From Apoderus coryli (lineage: Eukaryota > Arthropoda > Insecta > Coleoptera > Attelabidae): 64,000 nt of DNA. The stretch covers positions 9,114,001-9,178,000 of the forward strand of contig OU452201.1 of NCBI GenBank assembly GCA_911728435.2. Reading direction: 5' to 3'. A program made the translations under genes and the position numbers. Within the stretch, counting starts at the first letter, position 1, and every line of letters begins with the position of its first letter. This document shows, one piece after another, positions 25,001 through 40,000 of this stretch. The notes below the pieces were generated by a model that saw nothing but the letters and a program-made list of their open reading frames with translations, was not told the DNA's origin and did no database searches.

Positions 25001-28000
25001 GCGAACTGGCTCGTAATTTTAGTTTAATACATTATTATTTTTTGTGTTAGTGTTGTTGATTTCAGAGGGTGTGCTTTATGGATTTGTATTGTAGCATAAC
25101 TTATATGGTTCAGTTAGAAACATAATTATAATTTAATATGTTAAAAAAATATATTTTTTATTTCATAAAATTCAATAATCAGTTCAGCAAAATATCTTTT
25201 TGAAACTTAGTTAAAAGTAAACTTACGAAACATGTTTTGCTATCTTCATGAAATTAAAGACGAAACTCATAACAATATATTTCTAGATTAATTTATAAGT
25301 CATACATACTTCCTGTTCACTCATCATCAGTTTTATCTACAATCTCCACAGCGGAATAATAATTTCTCTCATTTCTTAAATATCTACACATAACTTAAGA
25401 GATGTAATTGTGTTTGGGTTTAATTAGGTTCAATTAATATAAATATGTTGCAAATTTCTTACTATATTATAGATTCAACATTCTACCCTGAATGTTGAAA
25501 AAAATCGCCATAGTTTGGCACTTATTTTGCGTAAAACATTCATCTGAAAAAGGCGTTTTTTAAATAACTTCAAAAAGCACAAATATTTCAAATAATTTTA
25601 AAAAATCGCGTACAGAATAAAAGGTTGTACTGAGAGAGAAATAAATTGGCAAATAATAATAGATAATTATGAGTAACGACAAAATAATATTTTTGCAAAA
25701 CCTACTACTCTGCATTCAGTCAATTAAGTGCCAAATTATGGCGATTTTTCTTGAATAAGTTTAAATAACAGCTAAAAATACTCCAATATTGTTGAAACCA
25801 TTAAGTGTGATATACCACCTATTTTTGAATTGAAATTGAAACGATGAGGAAGTGCTTTCCATTTTTTTATATCTGAAAAAGTAATGTCAGAAATAAATAA
25901 AAACTAAAATCGCAAAAAATCGTTATTTAAAAAATTCTAGAAATTCTATAGAATTTAAAAGGCGTTTAAATTGTACAACGTTTGTCTAATTGAACTGACA
26001 TTGTAGCTCCTACCGTTTTCAAGACTCCAATGCTATCCCATGCTTATCTTGGACATAGTGTATACCTGAATATAAGTTTCCTGTTCCATTAGGCTTGAGT
26101 TTGATATTTGTTTAATATTTAGAAGCATTTCTTTAATTATACATGTGCATTTGTGCGTCCCACAAACTAGTTAGAAATTAATTAAAAGCCCAATAATTTT
26201 GAAATTATTATTTATTACGAATAAACTCTTCATATATTTCCGTTTGTTTGTTTGTCTCCGAAATCAATTCAAAAGATGGGGAAGAAACTGATTGTTTTCA
26301 AAAATCACTTGTGTTTGAGATCGCCATTACAATGATTATTTTCGTTAAAAATATAGACATAATAACACTTGCACAAGAGTACATCCAAGATATCTTACAC
26401 AAACTATAAAATTCTTCAAGCTGCTGGGACGTTAACATAATAACCTAAAATTATTTATAATTATACGGAGAAAGAAAAACTCAAGAACTAATGTAGAAAT
26501 AATTGTGGTATATATAGTTTTACAGTCCTTCAATTTAGTATGTATTTATTCTCTTTTTTTATTATTTCTTCTTCTCTATCCTTTAAAGTTAAGTATTACA
26601 GAATCAACGAAAAAAAAATAGTTAAGTAACAAAAGTGACTGGATAATAACTCACATTCTCTTTTCGATTGTATATGAGAGTTCAGATAAAAATTGTATGA
26701 TAATTTGCCAATGCTTATAAAATACGATCCTAATTTTATCCTATGCATTAAGGGTTATTATATTTTTTACTATATCATGATTGAGAATTTAATTCAGTAT
26801 CAGCTAGCGGAGTAGAAGAATTGTACGTATCCATTAATCTATTGATTTAAATTAATATATGTACGCACGGCACTGATGAAATTAATTCGGTAGCACTCAC
26901 TAAAATACGGTTCACTAATCTTCGTTACCATCTTCCAACACTTTTTGCACGAGAGACGACTAATGTATTAAATTTCGCATTACTTCTTCTTGTTTGTTAC
27001 ATTTAAAGTTAACTGACAGACTGTTTAGGATACTGTTTTTTTTTCTGTATTGAATTTCTCAATCGACTATAAAGTTCTTATTTTTTTAAGTTCTATATTA
27101 AATTAAAATTACAATAGTATATTGTGCAACGAACATGAAATGACATATATTTCCTATGAGTATGATCGTACCATACGAGTAGGAAATGGTCATTTCATGT
27201 GAGTTTCACGCTATACTTTTTCTACGACTGTTTTAATGCTTTTGAATAAATTAAACATAATTTTTAGGAAAATATTTGTTTTTCGAAACTTACCCTTGTT
27301 AGCGTATAAGCCTAAATACAATAAATTAGAAGTATTAAATTGACTAGGTGGTGTTAAACTATATTCACTATCACTGTTTATGTGTTTTGAAATTAGCGAA
27401 ATACTTAATTATAATTATTATTAATTATAAATACCAAAACTGTCAATTTGGTGTTTGGATTTTCGGCATTGCTATGGTGATTTTTCATGCCCGCCGCTAC
27501 TTTTGTCATTACCAGGAAATTTTATCCGTGCGTAATAATATTTCCCACTAGTTGCTAGGCAACTAGTGGTAAATGATAAACAGCATTACAATGTACTACA
27601 TTTTCAAATCATGATTGAGCATATAATAAAGGCATTTAAAGACAGTCGTAGAAAAATTACATTTTCCCTTGCTTTTTCTAACATTACACAGAATACAGGA
27701 ATCTACCACACTATAAAACTCACCATAACACGAGCCACAGACCAAAACCACAGATTTAATAGACTATTCTATCTATTAAATCTGTGACAAAACCTCCTAA
27801 AATCGACTTTGCTCTACCAATATATAAAGAAATCTTCATTGATTGAATTAGATACTATTTCTATCTATATCTCATTTTATGAGAACTTTACTGTTTTGGT
27901 AAATATTAATACAGGGTCTGCAAACCCCAATATTTTGTATTTTTATCATATTAAGCCATAAAAATAAATTTGTATACTGTTGTATATATCTCAAATGTTT

Positions 28001-31000
28001 TTGAAATATTGCCAAATCAGTAAATTGCTTACGGTAATTTTATTACAAGGTACATCTAGGTATAGCCAAAGATTAATCTACACAATTAATCTTTGGTATA
28101 GCTATGACGGCAATGAAAATCAAAAACTGTCATTAAGACGCTGTCACTTACCAGTTTTAAATTATTAATATCAGTGAAGAGGCGTTTAAATTATAGACAT
28201 GATGATTATTTAAATTTATTTATTATGTATGGACAGTGTGATAAAGTAATAAATATAATAATAAAAATAATGTTTATTTAATTAATATCGATTACAAAAA
28301 ATATTTTACATAAATAATATATTCAAGCTTAAATAAGGATAATATTAAGCACAAAATCAAGTCAAAATGAAATTAAATTTAAATATAAATCCAATTGACT
28401 ATCGAAGAAATACTAAGTTAAAAACTTGTCAGCAATTCTTCGACAGTATTCCGGTTCTGATCCAAATAATTTGAAATTAACATTGGGTAATCCAGAAAGC
28501 AACACATACTATGGTTACAATAATTTGTATATATTATAATATCAAGAAGTTGTGACCGAAACCATCAAATATGCTGTTAATAAACCTCGCGTTTATAATG
28601 AGAATATTGAAATTGCTATTTTTAGTTTCTATTTAAAAATATTGACTTTTGACAGTTTTCTCATTTTCATGTTTGACGTGATATTTTGCACACCCGGTAT
28701 TCATATTTTCCAAAACAGTTCAGAGTTCTCATAAAATGACTATTTTTGATATAGAAATAGTATCTAAGTCAATTAATGAAGGTTTCTTTATAGGAACATT
28801 TTATATTGATTTTAGAGCCCGCAAACGTCATTTTTAACATAAAACGTTAAATAAGTGAGAAACGGTAAGACGTAGGTATAGGAGATGATACACAAAGTCT
28901 AGCTGAAATTTTACGTAGAATCCAAAACTGTAATAATATATACGATATGATATTTGAAATAGGCAAGCTATAAATATACAGATCGATTTGTTTCCCTGTT
29001 TCTCAACCGTCCCGATTAGCGGTCCGTTTATTTGTCAAACTGAAATTGTTGCAATTATCAAAAAATTATCGATGAATACACGGTGTATAGAGGCCTGGTA
29101 AGAGAATGATCCGGTGATGCCAATTTCCAATGTAGGTACATTTCCTAAATATAAAAACTATTCTATAAACTAGGGAACATCTGTTTAAACCGCACCAACC
29201 TAGGACTTGTTTTCTTATCTACGTACTTAAGTGCCTTTCAATCGATCTTTTATAAGGTAATGGTTGATATTGATAAAGTCTTAATAAAATTATGCAATTT
29301 TGAGATAGAGGGGTTTAAGGTCATAATTATTAAAATCAATGAATAATCAATTCCAAATCTACTTACAATTATTCTCAAATCTCTCGAGAGTTCTTTATTA
29401 CCTTTAAACTAGGCATATTATGCAAGTAGAAATACAGGTCACGTGACTATTGCCTTTAATATATCCATTAATGTGGGTCTACTGGACATGGACAAGTGGT
29501 TTTCTATTCAATGGTTTAGGCACAAAGGCATTTACTCTATTAGATTATAATTGTTTGGGTAAATCGATTGATCTATGGGGTTAGTAACTATATTATTTAG
29601 GAAAAGTCAAAATATATTGAATTATAGGGCTTTGTAATATTGAATTCAATAAAAATTGAAAAAAGTTTCAAATGATGAATTCAAATTTCGATAGATTCTA
29701 AAAGTTTTGTCTCTAAAAACCCTTAAATTATTCCCTAATAAAAATTAATTTAATTTCCTACACATACCCACAGTTAAGCAGCGCTGAAGTCTTTGATTGT
29801 ATCAGAGACGAGCTCTCCTGTAGTTCGGAAAAATGAATTAATTTGGGCATACGAATTAGCCGACGGCATTGTGATGTGCATCTGCGATTCAATTCGTGAG
29901 ATACCTAGACCAGAGAACAGAAAAGTTCTCTGCGTAAGGCCTAAACCATGCGTAAACTTATCAGTGTTAAATGCATGGGCAGAGGAACAACTAAGCGATA
30001 TGTTGCCTTAAGAAATACGTCGTCGTAATTAAAAGAAGGAGATTCTACATAATAGACAATAAGGGTTACTTATGAGGAATAACATATTTCATAATAAGTC
30101 AAAATTTATTAACGACCCAATCATTACTTGATATTTAGAAATTACCGAAGCAGAAAAGACAACTACAACACACTTAAGGGGATAAATTCTTCATTTCTGA
30201 AATGGACTAATAGATATTTAATGTACCGATTCAGGAAAGATACAATAATAGACATCCGATTCATTCTGAATGTAAACAGGGTGTACAATGCATCAGGGGT
30301 GGCACAACTATATATTTATCAATGTCTTACAAACTTTTAATTTTAACCGTTTTGCACAACTAACATGTTTCAACAGTTAACTAATAATTCTTGGTTTCGA
30401 TTCATTTCTCCTAATGTACCAAACCTCGACAATAGAGCCTCATGTGATCAAAGTAAACGCACTATCTTTTAACCTACCTAATAGTTAATGTTTATAGAGA
30501 TAACAAAATGCTGAATTTCAAATCATATTTTTTTATTACGGGTTCTTATCCGGTATTTAGTTCAATTCTTCTAAACCAGAGTCGCCGTGTCAATAAACTT
30601 TTTTAAAAGTCTCATTTAATGAATATAAATAATAGTACTACTAATTGAAAATATTATTATCAATTAATTATTTATTAATAAATAAATAATTGATTGATAA
30701 TACTATTTATTTATTAATAAATAAATAATTTACAATGAAATGGAAATGTTACGCTAATGATACGGTGTGATCACCGCCTGCTGAGCTGGTACCTGAATAA
30801 AATATATAGGGAAACAAAAGCTGAATAGTAACAACACAAAACGTTAAGTCACGTGTCAGAGGGTTACTACTTGTCAATTTGTGTATCCTTTTTGGTTTGT
30901 ACTAATGCCAAACAATATCCAGCATATATTTCATTGCGGAAATAAGTGGATAATGTGATGATATTAATACAAAAGGGTATAAATAAAGGAATCGGAAGAG

Positions 31001-34000
31001 TTGTGTGTGTCATCTATTTTCATTTCGTCAAATGATAGTATTTTATATTTTCTTTATATACTCGTATATGGGGGCGAGGAATTGGTTGAAATTGAAAACG
31101 ATATTACCACTTTGGCAACCCTGTATTTCGGTTATTATCAACTTTTGAACTAAGGTAATTTACTTACTCTGCTACTTTACATATTGTAGCAAAAAATAAT
31201 TTTAAGAAGGCCGTGTGTATATATTATAAATGGCAAACAATAAACAACAATTACAACAAAATCGATTAATCTATTTACATTTTGAAAAACTTAAAAAAAA
31301 AAAAGAAATACAAGAGATTAAAAAAAAGTTAGAACAAATGTTCAAAGTGACGTGCATTTTCATAAACACAACGTTGAAGCCTATTTTCTTATGATCTCAA
31401 TACATTTCTAATCATATCAGGTGTTTTGTGCGAAACGCATCTCTAATCCTTTGCTTCATATTTTTAGCTGTAGCGGGTGAAGTCCTATAAACTATGTTTT
31501 TTACATAACCCCATAAGAAAAAATCTAATGGAGTTATGTCAGGTGATCTTGGTGGCCAGTTATAGGGGCCTCGGCCGATGCATCGATTAGGAAACTTCCT
31601 ATTTAAATAATCGCACATGGTACGCCTAAAATGTGCAGGAGCTCCATCCAATTGTAACCATAGTTTTTGCCTAACGTCTAGTGGAACTTTACCCAAATTA
31701 ACCAGAAGTCAGGTTTTAAAAATCGTAAGAATTTATTTCTATTTAGATGACCATCAAAGAAATATTGCTCAATAATGATATCTCCGACTATAGCACCAAA
31801 AACGTTCACACTCCACCGATGATCAACACTACGAAACTGATGTTTATTCTCGGTATCGTAGAAATGGAAATTGTGCCAACTGACTAATCCATTGTTGTGA
31901 AATGTGGACGCATCACTGAAGAGCACATATTGAAAAAAGTCATCATCTTGTTGCTTGGCCCATAGATAGAAATCCAGACGTTTATCAAAATCACTGTCAT
32001 ATAAATTTTGATGTATTTGAATCTAAAATGGATGGTATTTATGTTTTCAGAGAATACTGTATACACTAGACTGACTTATACCAACCTCTCTTCCGATAAT
32101 GTATACTGCTAGTATGTGGGTTTTCAATCACCTAATTTTCTTCGTTTTCCGTTACAGTTTTGGCTATTCGTTTTTTTTTTTACATATGTGACACTACTTG
32201 TAATATGAAACCTTTCCAGTAAATTTGCAAGCACTTTGGTATCAGGGTGTCTCCCCATCATGGCAATATTTTCTTCATCGGAATACATTCTTTAAATATT
32301 AAAAATAAAAATTGTTTGAAACTGTGTTCATACCAATTTTACTATAAGAATTTGTTATTAAAGCAATACCTTTTATGGTATTTTTTGAAATATTAGAATG
32401 TTGGCTTTTTAATAGTAAGATGATATAGAGGGTGTGCCATTTGAAAAAATCAATATTTTTATGGTTTGCTTGCGAATTATAAATACGATGGGGCACAAGT
32501 TAATATAATTTGTCTACCTTATCAAACAATTTTCAATTTACCATGATGGTGCGAAGTTTACGTCAAAATGTATTCTGTGTACACAGAGCTTAACCTGTAC
32601 CCTGGCGTCCTAGTTATCCTGATATGAATCCGCTGGATTTTTTCATGCTCCTTAAAATAAGAATATAATAATCTAGATATTAAAATTGTATTTATATTAT
32701 ATATTTATGAGAATCAGTAAATTCTCTGAAAAATGTTACCATCTGCTCTATTTATTCGACCAGATACAACCATATAGCGTCAGTTGGTCATTTATATCTT
32801 CTGATGTGTCTAGTAGTAGTAGCAGACAGCAGTACCTACATACAGGATTTTTCCCCTACATTTTTATTTCACTGAAACTCACTAAACCATGTCACAGAAA
32901 GCACAACATAGAACATATTTAAAAAAAAACTAAAATAAAAACGAGGGTTAACGTAAATGATATACAGAGTCATTAGCTAATTATATGGTATTTGCGGTCA
33001 GTGTCCCTCTAGGTATAGCATACCTATTTTGGATATAAATTCAAAGCTGCAGAAGCATATGAAAAAAAAAACCGCGACATAAGCTGCTATAATATTATTA
33101 ATATAAGGGATGGGTCGGCTTTTTTATAATATAGTACCTATATTATCTATGTATGAATTAAAAGTTTTTCCATGCATGTCGTTTTGTCATTTCTCTTGCT
33201 GCTACATATAGGATAGGTCTATATGTTTACTAGTAATTATGACTTGATGATCGTCATGATAAGTTCCTTCAAATAAAATTTATTTATTAATATATATAAC
33301 TCCTTCTAAATCCATATCATATCATTTAAATTCGAACTCTTTCTGTAAATAAAATACCTGGTACGTCACCTCAACTATCTTTAATCAAAAAACCTGGACG
33401 TTAGCAGTAAATTTAGTTTTATTTAGATTTGCGACAGATGGATTAAAGAACTGGACAGGAAAATGAAAAGCCAAAAGCGAAAAATTGTGATGTTTATAGA
33501 CAATTGTTGTGCACATCCAGTTAGTGTACGTAAAAAATTATCGAATATTCAATTGACCTTTTTTCCACCAAACATGACCTCCAAATTGCAACCTATGCAC
33601 CAGGGTATTATAAAAAACATAAAACATCATTACCGAAACAGAATTGTTCACAAAATTCTTAACGCGATTGATAACAAGCTTCCAGTCCATAAATTGATTG
33701 CCCTTATAGACTGTATAACCGAAGTCGTTAAAGTATGGAGTGAAAATGTTCTTCAGAAAACTATCAAAAACTGCTTTTCTAAAGCAGGTTTTACTGAGAA
33801 AAATCACGAATGGGAGGAAGAAGACGAAATCGATCTCGCTACCTTAAAAAAACAATCGGGTATTCTACAAAAAACTGCTACCGTCGACGCAGGTTTTTTA
33901 CTTGAAGATTTCTTAGAAATCGACTATGATGTTGGCACCCAGATCTCCCAACTGACCAAGACATAGGTAAGTGACGATATATTCCGCACATGAAGTAGAG

Positions 34001-37000
34001 GGTTCCGATATCCTTGTGGTTAGTCGAGAACAACCATTTGATCGGTGAAATGACTGAGCTTTAGACGGTAAATTGAAAATTTACTTACGAAATTATTTCT
34101 TTCACCACAATTATATAGTCATTTAAATGATTTTGAATTGCAAATTCAACGGTGGGTTAAGCCCATTTTCACCTGAAATGACAGTTTTCTTGAATCTAAA
34201 CAAAACCCTCAGCGCCGGCTAGACCGGTGTGCTCTTCCTTACCTTCACAATTCGGGAATATGACATAGTATTAATTTAAGTTAATTAATAATTGATGTTT
34301 GATTTATTTTTATTTTATTTTTTGATGTAGCTTTATTTAGTGATTTTCCCTTTGTACCAGAATTTCTCTTGCTATACTTGTACCGTTCGTTGATTAAATT
34401 CATTTAAATAAATGTAAATAATTTAAATAGATATTTCGTTTTTCGCTATTTTTGAATTATAACCTTTGCCCCGCCGAGCGTTGTTATGTGTTATTCTACT
34501 ATGAAACCCCAAGTTTAAACAAACATATTATAACTAACTGCATATTTTTAATTCATTTTCAATCTTCAAAATGTTCAACTTTAGCTAATAAGCAATTTTG
34601 AGTCAACTATCAACTGTCATCCCAAACAATAGCAGATTGTGATTACTCGTATAGAGCTCCATCTAAATAATAATTATTAATGGATATACCTACCTCCGAA
34701 TAGAACTGAATCAGTTTCAAGAAATTAAACAGACATAATAGGAGTAGAAATATAATTTTCTCCGTACCGTACATTTATATATCCCTTGTTTCCTTCTTTC
34801 TTCTTTTCATACGAAACACGTGGCACAACAATTCCTGCTAAAGGTATAAACCTAATAGCGTGCAGGAATATTATTCCTGCGAAACACGCGATATCTCCTT
34901 GTTTTGGCCCCGAAATATCCACTCCTCTATACATACAGGGGGTCCAACGAAAAGTTTGCACCTAGCTTTTCTCTTTTTTTTGTAGTCGAATGCGAAAATG
35001 CTCGGACACGTCGATTTTGCTTTTGAGGGGGACACATTTTAAACATATTTTTCGATCTGCGCCTTTAACCCCCTAGCGGGGGTGAGTAACAACCCTAAAA
35101 TTTTAAATGGAAAGAGGGGTCTAATGACATATCATTTGAAAGGACACAAAATTGTCTTTCTAATGATACCCTATTTGTCGAATTTTACTAAAACAGTTAA
35201 TACGAAAACGACTTTAAAGACATTAAGCCGATAATTTTGGTATTAATGAGAAATACAAATAAGTTTTAATTATTGCGAGTGAAAACACCTGCAATCGTTA
35301 GTACATTCCAATGTTTGTTAGTTTTAACATTGCTTTGTAAAAAAAGTAAACAAGCTGTTAAATTGATTTATTAAAACGTTACATTAACAAATGTTGAAAA
35401 TGTGACCCATTTGATTCCATACAATAATACAGATTTTGTTCAAATATATTTCTAACATTTTGTAGCATATCAGGTGTTATGTTTCTGCACTCTTCTGTAA
35501 TGCGTTGGCGAAGATCTTCTATGGACTCGGGCTTCGTGGCAAAACATTTATTTTTTAAGTGCCCCCAAAGAAAAAAGTCTAAAGGCGATAAATCCGGTGA
35601 CCTGGCAGGCCATTCAATTGGGCCCCTCCTTCCAATCCACCGTCCAGGGAACCGGTCATCTAAGAACTGTCTTACAGGAGCCACATAGTGCGGAGGTGCT
35701 CCATCTTGCTGGAAATAAAGCCGATCAGCAGTATGATTTTGGTCATCTTCTATTATTTGTGTTATTAAAGGATCAATTGTGTCTTCAAGCATATTTAGGT
35801 ACACTTCACCAGTTAAATTTCCAGGAATAAAAAGTGGTCCTATAATATGATTTCCTAATATGCCACACCAGACGTTTATTTTTTGAGGATACTGGGTATG
35901 AACCTCACGGAATAAATGTGGGTTACTGTCATCCCAGTAACGGCAATTGTGCCTATTTACAGCTCCATTCAAATAAAATGTGCATTCGTCGGAAAAACAA
36001 ATGTTAAATAATAATTGCGGATCTTCAATTAAACGCTGGCTCATTGCTTCACAAAATTGCAGCCTTCTATCAGGATCATCCTCATTTAGTTCCTGTACTA
36101 ATTTGATTTTGTACGGATGAAATTTGTACGCTTTTAAAATTCGTATTATGGACGAACCGGAGATACCTGAGGCTTCAGCTAGTTGACGGGTACTTTGACT
36201 ATGATCCATTTCAACATGCCCTAAAACAGCGACTTCCACAGCTTCATTTCTGATCGGTTTCTGCGGCTGGTGTTTTACATTACAGACAGATCCGGTATCT
36301 ACAAACTTTTTAACTAACTTGCCAACGTACACATCATTCACATTTTTATCGGGATGTCTCTCATTAAATAAGCGAGCCGTAAGTCTAGCACTACTATTAT
36401 TTTGAAAATAAAGTTTAACAATTTCAACTCGTTCTAGAATGGAATAAATCATTTTGTACGGTAAAAGTAAAATAACTTGAGAAGCAACCAAACTGAATCA
36501 ATGAAAAGACTAAAATAAACGGTGTAAATTCTTTTCCTACACGTATCTGCAGTTTTTATTTCAACAAAAAACGCAAACGATTAGTGAGGAATTTAGTTCT
36601 GATAAATAAGATAGTGTTTTTGAAATCCCGTTTTTCTTCAAAGTAAATAATTTAGAAATGATTGTAGTTGTTTTCAGTCGTAATAATTAAAACTTATTTG
36701 TATTTCTCATTAATACCAAAATTATCGGCTTAATGTCTTTAAAGTCGTTTTCGTATTAACTGTTTTAGTAAAATTCGACAAATAGGGTATCATTAGAAAG
36801 ACAATTTTGTGTCCTTTCAAATGATATGTCATTAGACCCCTCTTTCCATTTAAAATTTTAGGGTTGTTACTCACCCCCGCTAGGGGGTTAAAGGCGCAGA
36901 TCGAAAAATATGTTTAAAATGTGTCCCCCTCAAAAGCAAAATCGACGTGTCCGAGCATTTTCGCATTCGACTACAAAAAAAAGAGAAAAGCTAGGTGCAA

Positions 37001-40000
37001 ACTTTTCGTTGGACCACCCTGTATATATGTGTAGTGTATTATAACATACAGTTATAACCTGTCTTAGACTATACTGAGTGATCAAATTAATAAATATACT
37101 GAGACATTGAGACAAAGATAGAGAAACTTAATAAATAATAAAACGTCATTACTCTTATTCACCTTAATGTTCAACGAAAACAGGGTTAAGTTAGGGTAGA
37201 GTTTCTGAAAATTAAAACATTCAGGGCAATGCAACGTTTACTTTTGTTGAGACTCCCGTTAAAGGGAAACATTTTTAAATAATTCCCAATTTTTTCATGA
37301 AAGTAAGATCATTAGAAAAGAAAAAAGATGTGTGTGCTTTTCTTATGGAAATCTATTCGTCGAAACAACATACGATCTTGCGAGGTCCAAAATATGCTCT
37401 GCTGGCAGACTTTTTTTGAAAATTTCACCACAAATATATTCCAGCACATTTTTCTTAACAAATCCACACACTACACTAATACATTTACATATAGAATCCG
37501 ATTAGATACTTGATAACTTATTCAACTTCCACAATAATATAACAAATAGTAAAACATTATTTCGTTTCTTATTGGGTTTTGTTTAGTTTAGCTAAAGTTG
37601 TGAATAGGTTAAGATAGGAGGCTCAGCCTCAACTTCGCCTTTTGTGTTAATTTCACACAATAAAGTCATTATTATTATTATTATATCTAAACAACCTCCT
37701 AATATATACTTATTTTATTTTAAAACTGTTCACATGAACTAAATCTGGCATAATTGTTTGTAAATGACACAGGTTGGCACTTTTGGCATTCGAATATATC
37801 TATTTTACCGTTGTCACCATCTAGGTTCTCGCGTCTGCATTTAATGACAAAAAACCTATTGGCTTATGTGTCAACGTTGACTCTTCGTAATAGTGAGGTT
37901 GCGAGTTCAAAACTGGGCCATGAAACTTTTTTTTATATTATTATTGAAATTGTAGCCGGTCTGGTCATATTGTTAGCTGGCATGTTTATTAAATTCTTTT
38001 TAGTAGATATTTAATTAATTATACACTGTCATGATCTGTATTTACGATTATGATGACAATGTTATTGTAAACAAAACTGCAGACCTAACCTATGCATTTA
38101 ATTTGACGCGGATGCTCAAAATGTCAACTTTCTTTCATTAATAGAGATGTAAGAAATGTATCGATATATTCTTTCTTTCATTAATAGAGATGCAAAAAAT
38201 GTATCGATATACTAGATTCGGTCTCAATTTCTCAACCTATATTAGTAGAAAAAAATAATATTACAAGCCATGCCACATATTTCTAAGGTTGAACTATTGG
38301 CTTGAGGACTGCAACTGAGTCTATGGGTCGCTTGTATTATTATAAAATAGATCAATTTATCTACCCTGTGCACGGGGTCAAGTCATATCATTCCTAGCAA
38401 GGTAAAAGCTCTTAATATCTAAGTTCCCTATTTTAATACTACTAAAATGTTAGATTCAATAAAAAATAATAAAACGGTTTCAAACGGCTTCGTACACAAA
38501 ATAAGATGATTTTTTTAGAAAAATTAAAATTTGACTCAATTTCTCACATTTAACATGTAAAGGTCAGTTTAAAGTGAAACTAAATCATAATAAAAATGCA
38601 CATAGACACTTCAGTAGATCTCAAAACTGGATTTCAGTCAAAATGTGTAAATATTAAATTAATGAATCACTTTCTTGATTTGGCCCATGTTATCGCAAGA
38701 GTTTAAATTTGTAACACTAGTTTTAACAGGTTGTGGCTTATTTGGTCCCTATCTCTATCTCTCGTTAATTCAAGAAATTTCTAAATGCTTTGAGGATGAA
38801 CCGAACATTTCTTGATTCAAATCAATATCTTTATTTTGGAGGAAGAAATAAATATACATTCAAATCAAACAACTTGATAACTTCTATACGATTGCTTATC
38901 TAACTTTCTTGTTGCCATGAGTTGGATCACAGTGTGTCTTATGTCTCGTATTCTATGGTTATTATCTTGGTGGTATATATTTTTTCTATTTGAAAGTAAT
39001 TATTTCATCGTTATCACGAAAAGTCACACACAAGCTGCCTTTCATTCGTACCAAATACAAAATAAAAAATAAAATGTAATAATGGGGACTACTCATGGAG
39101 AAGTAGAAAGAAAGAAAAAGCAAAGGGTGTCCGATAAATCGGCCTTCAATAAATTCCGGGGGCCGCTTCATTAAATACAAAAAAGATTCCTGTGCCTGAT
39201 ACACAATTAGGTGCATTGGTGAATATACAGGACCGTAGTTAAGTCAATTGACTCAAAATACATTTTAGTGGATAATATATGATTAGATAATTGACCACAT
39301 AATTAGAAAATTCGTACATTAGAAATGGTAGTTATAAATTAATAATAATAGTGAAGGATGTAGAGAATATTTTAAAATCAAGTGCACTAAAATGCCAGCT
39401 AATCAAAATTTAAATAACGATATAAAAAAAGAAAAGCACTATCTTCTTACTTTTTGTGGAGAAAAAGATAGTGTTAACAAATTTTCACTACGCGACGTTT
39501 CGTTTTTGTAATGGCTTAAACAAGCTTTCAGTGTTTTTAGATGTTATTTAAAGTTATTCAAGAAAAATCGCCATAGTTTGGCACTTTACTGACTGAATGC
39601 AGAGTAGTAGGTTTTGCAGAAACATTCTTTCGTCGTTACTCAAAATTATTTATTATTATTTGGCAATTTATTTCTGTCTCAGTACAACATTTTATTATTT
39701 ACGCGGTTTTTTAAATTTAGTTGATATTTTTGTGTTTTTTGAAGTTATTATAAAACGCTTTTCTCAGATGAATGTTTTACGCAAAATAAGCGCCAAACTA
39801 TGGCGATTTTTCTTGAATAATTTTAAATAACAGCTAAAAACACCGAAAACTTGTTTAAACCATTACGTTTGAAATACCTATTTTTGAATTGGAAATGGCT
39901 CTAAATTTAACAATAAAAATCAAGGGCCGTATTTAAAAAAAACAAGTTGATGATGGTTTTTCAAAAACGCAACGTTGTAGTGAAAATTTGTAAACGCTAT

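Noticed and set aside
26872..26895. CTGATGA as a further hammerhead
   Set aside because: No GAAA after a hairpin and no helix I partner.
35479..35830. Two + strand frames opposite the DD41D transposase
   Set aside because: They are antisense shadows of the 370-codon transposase, which has all catalytic motifs.
37850..37960. A functional tRNA gene
   Set aside because: Acceptor and anticodon stems do not form; at most a SINE relic.
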